From assembly GCA_002402965.1 (NCBI GenBank), contig DHGW01000061.1:1-6730 (forward strand): a stretch of DNA of 6,730 nt. The letters are read 5' to 3'. The notes under the pieces are model-generated. The model was not told the DNA's origin. It ran no database searches and worked only from the letters and a program-made list of their open reading frames with translations. Of this stretch, positions 1-6,600 are shown in pieces. Every line of letters begins with the position of its first letter. Position 1 is the first letter of the stretch. Source of the DNA: Bacteroidales bacterium UBA4788. GTDB lineage: Bacteria > Bacteroidota > Bacteroidia > Bacteroidales > VadinHA17. The translations under genes and the position numbers were made by a program.

Positions 1-547
1 TCAGGTTGTCATCCTCGCTGTAGGGCTTGGAGATGGAGGCCTTTACCGGGATACGGTGGCCGGCGGCGTACCTGATCATATCCGACCTGCCCTGGAACTG
101 CGAGAGGAACTCAGCATCCTTCCATGGCGAGATCACCTTGATATCAGGCTTGAGTGCATAATAGGCCAGCTCGAAGCGTACCTGGTCATTACCCTTGCCC
201 GTTGCACCATGTGCGACATAATCTGCACCGTATTCAATTGCCGCTTCGATCTGCTTTTTGGCAATGAGCGGACGGGCAAGCGCCGTCCCCAGGAGATAAC
301 GGTCCTCATAGACAGCATTTGCCTTCACCGCCTGGAAGATGTAATCCGTCACGAACTCCCTCTTCAGGTCCTCGATTATAACCGATGCCGCACCGATGGT
401 CAGGGCCTTTTCGCGGACTGCATCGAAATCGTCGTTCTGACCCACATCGGCCACGTAGGCAATAACCTCGTAACCTTTGTTTATTAACCATTTAAGTATC
501 ACGGAGGTGTCAAGACCGCCGGAATATGCTAACATTACTTTTTTCAT
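1..547 (-). CDS. argG: Argininosuccinate synthase, N-terminal part (cut by window edge)
   Basis: This enzyme joins citrulline and aspartate, using ATP, to make argininosuccinate, the penultimate step of arginine synthesis in the cytoplasm. The 182 visible residues start MKKVMLAYSGGLDTSVILKW, which contains the ATP pyrophosphatase P-loop (AYSGGLDTS, residues 7-15). The second family signature, HGATGKGNDQVRFE, is at residues 113-126. YLLGTALARPLI (84-95) and KPYSEDDNL (174-182) also match conserved family blocks. The family is usually about 400 residues, so more than half lies beyond position 1. The ATG at 547-545 is chosen because it sits immediately before the P-loop strand, as in other ArgG proteins. 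It follows the argR stop by 12 bases. The spacer is AT-rich with no clear Shine-Dalgarno, which is normal for Bacteroidota. The gene is probably co-transcribed with argR and hence under ArgR control. Confidence 0.97.
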   Translation of the reverse strand, partial: MKKVMLAYSGGLDTSVILKWLINKGYEVIAYVADVGQNDDFDAVREKALTIGAASVIIEDLKREFVTDYIFQAVKANAVYEDRYLLGTALARPLIAKKQIEAAIEYGADYVAHGATGKGNDQVRFELAYYALKPDIKVISPWKDAEFLSQFQGRSDMIRYAAGHRIPVKASISKPYSEDDNL

Positions 548-559
548 CTTGGTTTATAG

Positions 560-1021
560 TTATTTGTTATCTGAGTGGAAAATTGTTCTGAGGCATTCTT
601 CAACTGACTCGTTGCTGATGTTGTCACGCGGTATCAGCAGGATTGTGTCATCGCCGGCAACCGTTCCTGCTATCTCGTAACGGCCGGCACGGTCGATCCT
701 GATGGCAACCGCGGAGGCGAATCCCGGTGGGGTGCTGATCAGCAACAGTCCCCTTGCCCACGTCATGCCGGTGATTGCCGCAGTTTCACTTCCCGGAAGT
801 GCTTCCGTGACCCCATCCTTCCCGGACGGATGCAGGTACCGGTACCCTCCGCTGCCATCAAATCCCCTGCTGATTCCCATCTGCCTTAAATCGCGGGAGA
901 GTGTCGCCTGCGTACACTTCATCCCTTTGCCCTCCATCATCGTGAGCAGTTCCTCCTGCGATACAATGACATTCTCCCTGACAAGCTGCTCTATCAGGGC
1001 CAGTCGTGATGCTCTGTTCAT
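560..1021 (-). CDS. argR: Arginine repressor ArgR
   Basis: This is the arginine-responsive transcriptional regulator. In known homologues a hexamer with bound arginine binds ARG-box operators. The 153-residue length is typical. The N-terminal winged helix-turn-helix spans roughly residues 5-65. SQEELLTMMEGKG (21-33) leads into the recognition helix TQATLSRDLRQMG (37-49), whose Ser42-Arg43 pair is the family's DNA-contacting signature. The C-terminal oligomerisation and arginine-binding domain contains TPPGFASAVAIRID (97-110) and EIAGTVAGDDTILLI (116-130). Its Asp124-Asp125 pair corresponds to the arginine-binding aspartates of E. coli ArgR. The ATG at 1021 gives the usual short lead before the first helix. 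The gene is directly followed by argG. Two ARG-box-like sites and a Bacteroidetes-type promoter lie just upstream, so autorepression is likely; that last point is inferred. Confidence 0.96.
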   Translation of the reverse strand: MNRASRLALIEQLVRENVIVSQEELLTMMEGKGMKCTQATLSRDLRQMGISRGFDGSGGYRYLHPSGKDGVTEALPGSETAAITGMTWARGLLLISTPPGFASAVAIRIDRAGRYEIAGTVAGDDTILLIPRDNISNESVEECLRTIFHSDNK

Positions 1022-1039
1022 ATTGTATTTTTATTCATC
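1022..1039 (-). promoter_or_regulatory. ARG-box-like operator, proximal (argR 5' leader)
   Basis: The 18-mer matches the classical ARG box palindrome wnTGAATwwwwATTCAnw. Read on the plus strand its two arms are TGTAT and ATTCA around TTTT, so 9 of the 10 core arm bases agree. It abuts the argR start codon and lies at or just downstream of the predicted transcription start, where bound ArgR would block initiation. The consensus was defined in E. coli and is broadly conserved among ArgR proteins. Its use in this organism is inferred. Confidence 0.68.
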
Positions 1040-1046
1040 TTGAGTG

Positions 1047-1080
1047 CAAATTTATACATTTTTTATTCATGCAAGCGAAA
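1047..1080 (-). promoter_or_regulatory. Bacteroidetes-type promoter for argR-argG
   Basis: The minus strand reads TAAATTTG at 1054-1047, an exact match to the Bacteroidetes -7 consensus TAnnTTTG. The upstream -33 element (consensus TTTG) is less clear. The candidates are CTTG at 1075-1072, with a 17-base spacer, and TTTC at 1080-1077, with a 22-base spacer; each has one mismatch. Transcription would begin near position 1040, giving a leader of about 20 bases. The promoter is flanked by the two ARG-box-like sites. Confidence 0.62.
1054..1071 (-). promoter_or_regulatory. ARG-box-like operator, distal (half-site quality)
   Basis: This is the second ARG-box-like 18-mer. It has one perfect arm (ATTCA on the plus strand) and one degenerate arm (ACATT), 7 of 10 core arm bases in all. 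The 11-mer TTTTTATTCAT occurs identically at 1028-1038 and 1060-1070, a direct repeat with a 32 bp period, about three helical turns. The site lies in the spacer between the -7 element and the candidate -33 element. Paired boxes are what an ArgR hexamer usually occupies. Confidence 0.5.
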
Positions 1081-1098
1081 CGGCAATAAATTTTTGGC

Positions 1099-1135
1099 AA
1101 AAAAATAGGGTGCTCATCTCTTGAATGAGTCGCCC
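1099..1135 (-). terminator. Intrinsic terminator of the PEGA-protein operon
   Basis: On the minus strand a hairpin is followed by a T-tract. The inner stem is CTCAT (1129-1125) with ATGAG (1117-1113) around a 7-base loop. It is extended by an outer GGG (1135-1133) pairing with CCC (1110-1108) across a small internal loop. TATTTTTTT follows at 1107-1099. It lies about 30 bases past the stop codon of the gene ending at 1165 and just ahead of the argR promoter, so it separates that transcript from argR-argG. The stem is modest, so termination may be partial. Confidence 0.6.
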
Positions 1136-1164
1136 TTGTGTCCGGGGGGTATATTAATTTTCCG

Positions 1165-2313
1165 CTACTTCACATCGTAGCCCTCTGGAAGGCCCAGTTT
1201 CTCCTTCAGTTTCCTGTTATGTTCCTGGGCATCCTTCGCTGCCTCATCCACGCTGTAGTAATGCCTTGGGTACTTTTTGTCCGCACCCATTACGAGCGCG
1301 TATCCGATTGTTCCGGATACGATGCCGGCCGTAGCCACTCCAATCTCCCAATCCGGTGCAGTTGTTCCGTCAGGATGAAGGAACGGTTTTTCAACAAGAA
1401 TATCAACCAGAACAGGCCCACCGATCAGCAGGGCGCCAAGAAACATTCCCAGGCCTACATTCATCTGTCTTGTCACTGACCTGTTTATGCTTGCATATTT
1501 ATTAATCACATTCTGGTTTTCCACCAGATTTGCAAGACCCAGGTCGCCTATCTCCTTGACTCCGCCCTGGATAACCTTGAAGTCAGAAACCTGCGAGGTA
1601 TTGGTTACCGATGAAGAGTACCCGTAATAACCGTAATAACCCGGAAATAGCGTGCTTGCACCCTGGGTGGTGCTCACAGAATTGGTTGAGAATATTACAT
1701 CGACTTTTCTTGACTGGTATTCTTCACGCTCTTTGGTCTTGCTCTCCATAATCTTCTCTGCAACCTGACCATCGTTTTTCACAAGCACCGTGGTAGTTTG
1801 TCCGGGGTTGATGGCGACCAGTTCACCGAAGATGCTCACTCCGTCTTTCATCACCTTAAGGTAATGGTTGCCTGCAGGAATTGAATTGACAATCTTTACG
1901 TCATCTCCCATCCTTTTTTCATCAATGAATACTGTAGTTCCGGTGAACTCGGAAAATATATTCAGAGTACCTGTTCCCTGCGGAGATGCAACGGCTCCCT
2001 GTGTTACCGGCTGATTCCCGGTTGCAGCCGCAGGCTGAGCAGCAGTTCCGGCCGGATCGATCAGAAGAGTAGTCACCTCTCCGGAAGTTATTGATACGAT
2101 ATTGCTGTAAACCTTTGCTCCGTCCCTGTTCAGAGCCTTGACATAATGTGTCCCGGCAGCCAGAGTAATTGCATCATAGGCCGGATAAAGAATCTCATCG
2201 ACATATACTACAACAGGATCTTCCGAGAAGACCTTAAGAGTTCCCGTATTCTGGGTAAAGGCGGCTGAAATGCTGAACAGCATCAGCAACGAGGTCAATA
2301 GAAAAGTTTTCAT
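1165..2313 (-). CDS. Exported protein of unknown function: two PEGA-like domains plus two membrane segments
   Basis: I do not recognise this 382-residue protein as a named family. Residues 1-21 (MKTFLLTSLLMLFSISAAFTQ) are a signal peptide. No lipobox cysteine is present. Residues 23-88 form a PEGA-like beta domain (TGTLKVFSEDPVVVYVDE, then LAAGTHYVKALNRDG). An Ala/Gln/Thr/Gly-rich linker at 89-113 leads to a second, more divergent copy at 114-178 (TGTLNIFSEFTGTTVFIDE, then IPAGNHYLKVMKDG). A charged stretch (190-205) precedes a short GYYGYYGY motif (225-232). Two likely membrane spans are at about 286-308 and 323-343. The polar tail has the form YYSVDEAAKDAQEHNRKLKEKLGL. PEGA domains are small surface or periplasmic beta modules often attached to larger envelope proteins, so an envelope role is inferred. 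It is the second gene of a pair, 20 bases after the paralogue ending at 2334. A terminator follows it. Confidence 0.88.
   Translation of the reverse strand: MKTFLLTSLLMLFSISAAFTQNTGTLKVFSEDPVVVYVDEILYPAYDAITLAAGTHYVKALNRDGAKVYSNIVSITSGEVTTLLIDPAGTAAQPAAATGNQPVTQGAVASPQGTGTLNIFSEFTGTTVFIDEKRMGDDVKIVNSIPAGNHYLKVMKDGVSIFGELVAINPGQTTTVLVKNDGQVAEKIMESKTKEREEYQSRKVDVIFSTNSVSTTQGASTLFPGYYGYYGYSSSVTNTSQVSDFKVIQGGVKEIGDLGLANLVENQNVINKYASINRSVTRQMNVGLGMFLGALLIGGPVLVDILVEKPFLHPDGTTAPDWEIGVATAGIVSGTIGYALVMGADKKYPRHYYSVDEAAKDAQEHNRKLKEKLGLPEGYDVK
1622..1639 (-). repeat. Two tandem copies of a 9-bp unit encoding Gly-Tyr-Tyr
   Basis: The unit CCGTAATAA (plus strand) occurs back to back at 1622-1630 and 1631-1639, followed by a partial third copy. 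On the minus strand it encodes the GYYGYYGY motif at residues 225-232 of the PEGA protein. It is a short in-frame repeat that could vary in copy number by slippage. Nothing suggests it is more than local. Confidence 0.5.
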
Positions 2314-2333
2314 AAGCAGTTTTGTGTTTGGGG

Positions 2334-3419
2334 CTAATTAGAAAAATAGTTATCCTTGAATGATTTATGATATTCATAAGCATGCAGTTTCAGCTTTCGG
2401 GCAGCAGCCTCGGCACTCATTGGTCCACTTGTATATATTGTGGCAGCCAGGGGGGCGGTTGTGTATCCCAGCCCTACCATTATATTATTGCCCGTAGCAG
2501 GATCGGTCCAGGTATAAAGCATCAGGGCCTTTTTCTTCCTTAGTGCCTCAAGGAGACGCCCGTCATCTTCACTGTACCCGGAAAGGAAAATTTTTTCTGC
2601 AGCGGCTGGTGAACCATAAATTGCAGTTACGTCATTCAGCATCTGGTTGAACTCCGGAACGGGAACTTCGCCCTTGTTCAGTTTAAGTTTTGTGTTGCTG
2701 GCAGAGGTTGTTACATACCCGACGATGATCTGGAACAGTTTCTGGTCAATAAACCTGCACTCGACCAGGTAAAAGGATGATCCCATCGGGATGGCATACA
2801 CGCTGTAGCCGCTGTTCCTCTGGGCCTGTGCAGCCTTCGGAGACATCACCAGATCCACATCCTTCATGCTCATTCCGAATGACAGCCCGAAGGCTCCGCT
2901 CATGTCAGCAGGAAGCCTGCCTCTAACCTGGCCAATATCAATTGTCTGCTTTGGGGCAACCCCGGCTTCAGGCTCCGCACTGGCATGATCTGCGCTGGAG
3001 TCAGTCGCAGGCTGTTCGTGCCGGGCGACTGTTGCAGGCTGTCCGTATATCACACCCTGTGCAGTTCCGGAAGGCTCTGCCCGGGCAGATTGAGATGGCC
3101 CCGGCTGAGACTGAACAGCCTGGCTAACAGGCGCTTCTATGAGAACTGATGTTACTTCACCTGCCTTTACAGTGACAATCCGGCTGTAAATCCTTATGCC
3201 TTCGCCGTTTATGGCTTTGACCCAGTGGGTCCCCGGCACAAGCCTTATCTCACCGTACTGCGGGAAATGAGTCTCATCTACATAAACTACAAGGGGATTA
3301 TCTGAGAAAATCTTGAGTACTCCCGTGGAAGACTGACCTGATACCGTCCAGAGGGCAGGAGAAATAAGCATGAAAAACAGGATAAGGTGTCTCATGGCAT
3401 ACCGGATGTCGTTCTTCAT
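2334..3419 (-). CDS. Exported protein of unknown function: PEGA-like domain, low-complexity linker, novel C-terminal domain
   Basis: This 361-residue protein has an N-terminal signal peptide ending near VSGQ (residue 29). Either Met1 (3419) or Met9 (3395) could be the start. Met9 gives a more compact signal peptide (MRHLILFFMLISPALWTVSG), and neither has a clear ribosome site. Residues 32-97 form a PEGA-like domain that aligns without gaps to residues 23-88 of the downstream protein, with 35 of 66 positions identical by my count. Residues 98-172 are a Pro/Gln/Ala/Ser-rich, probably disordered linker. The C-terminal domain (about 173-361) has FGLSFGMSMKDV (177-188), VECRFIDQKLFQIIVGY (219-235), FNQMLNDVTAIYGSP (257-271) and YTWTDPATGNNIMVGLGY (302-319). 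That alternating strand/helix pattern resembles small periplasmic domains with an FGmsk-type opening, but I cannot name the family. No membrane span is seen after the signal, so the protein is probably periplasmic or surface-anchored through a partner. It is the first gene of the two-gene operon. Confidence 0.87.
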   Translation of the reverse strand: MKNDIRYAMRHLILFFMLISPALWTVSGQSSTGVLKIFSDNPLVVYVDETHFPQYGEIRLVPGTHWVKAINGEGIRIYSRIVTVKAGEVTSVLIEAPVSQAVQSQPGPSQSARAEPSGTAQGVIYGQPATVARHEQPATDSSADHASAEPEAGVAPKQTIDIGQVRGRLPADMSGAFGLSFGMSMKDVDLVMSPKAAQAQRNSGYSVYAIPMGSSFYLVECRFIDQKLFQIIVGYVTTSASNTKLKLNKGEVPVPEFNQMLNDVTAIYGSPAAAEKIFLSGYSEDDGRLLEALRKKKALMLYTWTDPATGNNIMVGLGYTTAPLAATIYTSGPMSAEAAARKLKLHAYEYHKSFKDNYFSN

Positions 3420-3666
3420 AAACCGAATTTGTTAAATGGAACCTGCTTAAATATTTCAATAAGTAAACGTAGTGAACAGTCGTATGTTACATCCATATTG
3501 ACCAATGATTATTTTTTAATAATAGACAATAAACATTTGAACATCAGTCAACCTTCCCTGGCGGTCAGCGTCATGATGCAACTGCAGGAGGCTACTGTCG
3601 CTGCCTTCATAACCGTTATGGTCACCACTGCAATTTTGTTGTATTTTTACAGCCCAAACGGGAAAG
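3420..3666. other. Divergent control region between the PEGA operon and carB
   Basis: These 247 bases separate two divergently transcribed genes and must hold promoters for both. The left half (about 3420-3540) is strongly AT-rich, with runs such as ATTTTTTAATAAT at 3511-3523. The right half (about 3541-3666) returns to gene-like composition and contains a candidate small ORF. For carB the best -7-like match on the plus strand is AACATTTG at 3532-3539, one mismatch from TAnnTTTG, without a clear -33 partner. No good ARG box, terminator, riboswitch or strong hairpin is visible. Confidence 0.6.
3464..3471 (-). promoter_or_regulatory. Possible -7 element for the PEGA-protein operon
   Basis: The minus strand reads TACGTTTA here, one mismatch from TAnnTTTG. 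It is 45 bases upstream of the ATG at 3419, in an AT-rich stretch. No convincing TTTG lies at the expected distance upstream, so this is only a candidate. Confidence 0.25.
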
Positions 3667-3677
3667 ATGAAGGATGA
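3573..3677 (+). CDS. Candidate small single-span membrane protein overlapping the carB start
   Basis: An ORF of 34 residues begins MMQLQEATVAAFITVMVTTA and ends YSPNGKDEG. Residues 8-24 are a continuous hydrophobic stretch long enough to cross a membrane, followed by a short polar tail. It ends in TGA at 3675-3677, overlapping the first 11 bases of carB in another frame, an arrangement that would allow translational coupling. Support is limited to three points: the local rise from AT-rich intergenic to gene-like composition around 3541, the coherent hydrophobic profile, and the overlap. Against it, no ribosome site is obvious and I recognise no homologue. A start at TTG 3537 would add 12 residues. 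The reading frame stays open further left, to 3387, but that part is AT-rich and overlaps the opposite gene. It contains no arginine codons, so it does not look like an arginine attenuator peptide. Confidence 0.3.
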   Translation: MMQLQEATVAAFITVMVTTAILLYFYSPNGKDEG

Positions 3678-6600
3678 AATAAAGAAGGTGCTGCTGCTCG
3701 GTTCGGGAGCCCTTAAAATCGGCGAGGCAGGTGAATTCGATTACTCTGGTTCTCAGGCTCTTAAGGCTCTTCGCGAAGAAGGGATCTTCACTGTGCTTAT
3801 CAATCCGAACATTGCCACCGTGCAGACTTCGGAAAGGATCGCCGACAAGATCTACTTTCTGCCGGTAACGCCAAAGTTCGTTGAAAGGGTCATCGAGCGG
3901 GAGAAGCCTGACGGGATACTGCTGTCATTCGGCGGCCAGACCGCTCTCAACTGCGGAACAGCCCTTTATCGCAGCGGAGTGTTTGAAAAACACGGGGTGA
4001 AGGTGCTTGGCACCCCGGTGGAGGCAATAATGAACACCGAGGATCGCGAGCTCTTCGTAAAGAAACTCGACGAGATCAGTGTGAGAACACCGCGCAGCGT
4101 GGCTGTCACCACTGTGGAGGATGCACTTGGGGCAGCACAGGGACTGGGATTTCCAATCATCATCAGGGCTGCATACACCCTGGGCGGTCAGGGCAGCGGA
4201 TTCTGCACTAATATCGAAGAGCTTAAGACCCTTGCTGCCCGCGCATTCTCATACTCAGACCAGATCCTCGTGGAGGAGTCGCTCAAGGGATGGAAAGAGG
4301 TTGAGTATGAGGTTGTGCGCGACAGGTTCGACAACTGCATCACCGTCTGCAACATGGAGAATTTCGATCCGCTCGGGATACACACCGGCGAGAGCATCGT
4401 GGTAGCTCCCTCACAGACGCTCACAAACAGCGAATATCACAAACTCAGGGAACTTTCAATAAAAATCATCCGCCATGTGGGCATCATTGGTGAATGCAAC
4501 GTCCAGTATGCCCTCGATCCCAACTCCGAGGACTATCGTGTCATAGAAGTTAATGCCCGTCTCTCGCGCTCCAGTGCACTGGCTTCGAAGGCCACGGGCT
4601 ATCCCCTGGCATTCGTGGCGGCAAAGCTGGCACTGGGCTATGGCCTCCACCAGCTGAAGAATTCAGTCACCAAATCGACTACCGCCTGCTTCGAGCCGGC
4701 ACTGGACTATATCGTCTGCAAGATCCCACGCTGGGACCTCAACAAGTTTCAGGGCGTTGCCCATGAGATCGGAAGCAGCATGAAGAGCGTGGGTGAGATC
4801 ATGGCCATCGGACGAACCTTCGAGGAGGCGATACAGAAGGGACTCAGAATGATCGGCCTTGGCATGCACGGCTTCGTCAGCAACCGTAACCTGAGCTTCA
4901 GCGACATCGAAAAGGAGCTGTCGCAGCCGACTGACATGCGCATTTTCTCCATTGCCGAGGCATTGGAAAAGGAATTTGACGTGGACAGGATATGGGAACT
5001 GACTAAAATTGACCGCTGGTTCCTGTATAAGCTTAAGAATATCAGTAACATCAAGAAACAGCTCGAGGGATATGATTCCCTGGAGAGCCTGCCTGACAGG
5101 GAATTGCTTCATGCCAAGATCAATGGGTTCAGTGATTTCCAGATAGCACGGCATGTGATGAAGTCTGACAATCGTTCCATAAACGAGGCAATGCTCACCG
5201 TGCGTCGTCACAGGAAAAGCCGTGGCATTGTGCCGTATGTGAAACAGATTGACACCCTGGCGGCTGAGTATCCTGCCGTCACCAACTACCTCTATCTCAC
5301 CTACAGCGGGATGGAGCATGACATATGGTATGAGAACGACAAGCGGTCTGTAATTGTGCTGGGCTCCGGCGCCTATCGCATCGGGTCAAGCGTGGAGTTC
5401 GACTGGTGCTCGGTCAACGCAATCAACACAATAAGAAGAGAGGGCTTTCGCGGGGTGATGATCAACTACAACCCTGAGACCGTCAGCACTGACTATGACA
5501 TGTGCGACAGGCTTTACTTCGACGAGCTGTCGTTTGAGAGGGTGATGGATATAATTGACCTTGAGACGCCGCGCGGGGTTATTCTATCTATGGGTGGCCA
5601 GATACCCAATAACCTGGCAATGAGGCTGCACAGGCAGGGGGTTCCGATCCTCGGTACACCCCCCGAATCCATTGACAGAGCTGAGGACCGTCATAAGTTC
5701 TCGTCGATGTGCGACACGCTTGGAGTTGACCAGCCGCGATGGAGGGAGCTGCGCAGCTTTGAGGAGATTGACCGGTTCATTGAGGATATCGGGTTCCCTG
5801 TACTGATACGTCCTTCGTATGTGCTTTCAGGCGCCGCGATGAACGTGGTCTCCAACAGTACCGAACTGGTACATTTTCTGGAGCTTGCAGTCAGCGTCTC
5901 CAAAGAGCACCCTGTGGTGGTGTCTGAGTTTATCGAGTATGCCAAGGAGATTGAGATCGACGCAGTTGCTTCGGGCGGCGAGATTGTAGCCTATGCCATC
6001 AGCGAGCATGTGGAGTATGCCGGGGTGCACTCTGGCGATGCAACAATAGTCTTCCCCCCTCAGAAGATTTACTTTGAGACGGTGCGCCGGATCAAGCGTA
6101 TTACCCGTGAGATAGCCCGTGAGCTGAATATTTCAGGACCGTTTAACATACAGTTCCTGGCCCGTGACAATGACATAAAGGTCATTGAGTGCAACCTGCG
6201 TGCCAGCCGAAGCATGCCATTTGTTTCCAAGGTACTCAAGACCAACCTGATAGAGCTGGCAACCAGGGTCATGCTCGGGGTGCAGTGGGAGAAGCCTCAC
6301 AAGTCGGTTTTCGATCTCGATTATGTCGGGGTAAAGGCATCGCAGTTCAGCTTCTCGCGACTGGCGAAGGCTGACCCGGTGCTGGGTGTGGATATGGCAT
6401 CGACCGGGGAGGTGGGGTGTATAGGCGACAGTTTCTATGAGGCATTGCTCAAAGCGATGTATTCAGTGGGTTACCGCATGCCGGTGAAGGCGGTGCTTAT
6501 CTCATCGGGACCTGCCAAGTCGAAGGCTGACCTGCTTGAGGCGGTGAGGTTGCTGGAGCGGCGGGGTTATACGCTTTTTGCCACACGGGGCACTCAGCAG

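Noticed and set aside
56..487. 143-residue plus-strand ORF
   Set aside because: It lies wholly opposite argG, whose minus-strand translation carries unmistakable family signatures. The plus-strand product shows no recognisable motif.
702..1043. 113-residue plus-strand ORF
   Set aside because: It is antisense to argR and runs through its promoter. It is a shadow of the real gene.
1138..1479. 113-residue plus-strand ORF
   Set aside because: It is antisense to the C-terminal end of the second PEGA protein, has an irregular composition and no domain.
1165..3419. Reading the two PEGA proteins as lipoproteins or as a TonB-linked nutrient-uptake pair
   Set aside because: Neither has a lipobox cysteine after the signal peptide, and no TonB box or SusC/SusD-like sequence is present.
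3428..3457. TTTG (3428-3431) with AATATTTC (3450-3457) as a plus-strand promoter for carB
   Set aside because: The spacing is acceptable, but the -7 element has two mismatches, including the usually conserved first T, and it would give a leader of about 200 bases.
3504..3521. ARG-box-like sequence upstream of carB (TGATT, ATTT, TTTAA)
   Set aside because: Only about 7 of 10 core arm bases match, neither arm is perfect, and the surrounding DNA is so AT-rich that such a match is expected by chance.
3387..3677. Full 96-residue plus-strand ORF starting at 3387
   Set aside because: Its first half overlaps the start of the divergent PEGA protein and crosses AT-rich promoter DNA. Only the distal 34 codons look possibly coding.
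4663..5319. 218-residue minus-strand ORF
   Set aside because: It is antisense to the highly conserved carB frame. Long shadows are expected opposite GC-rich third positions.
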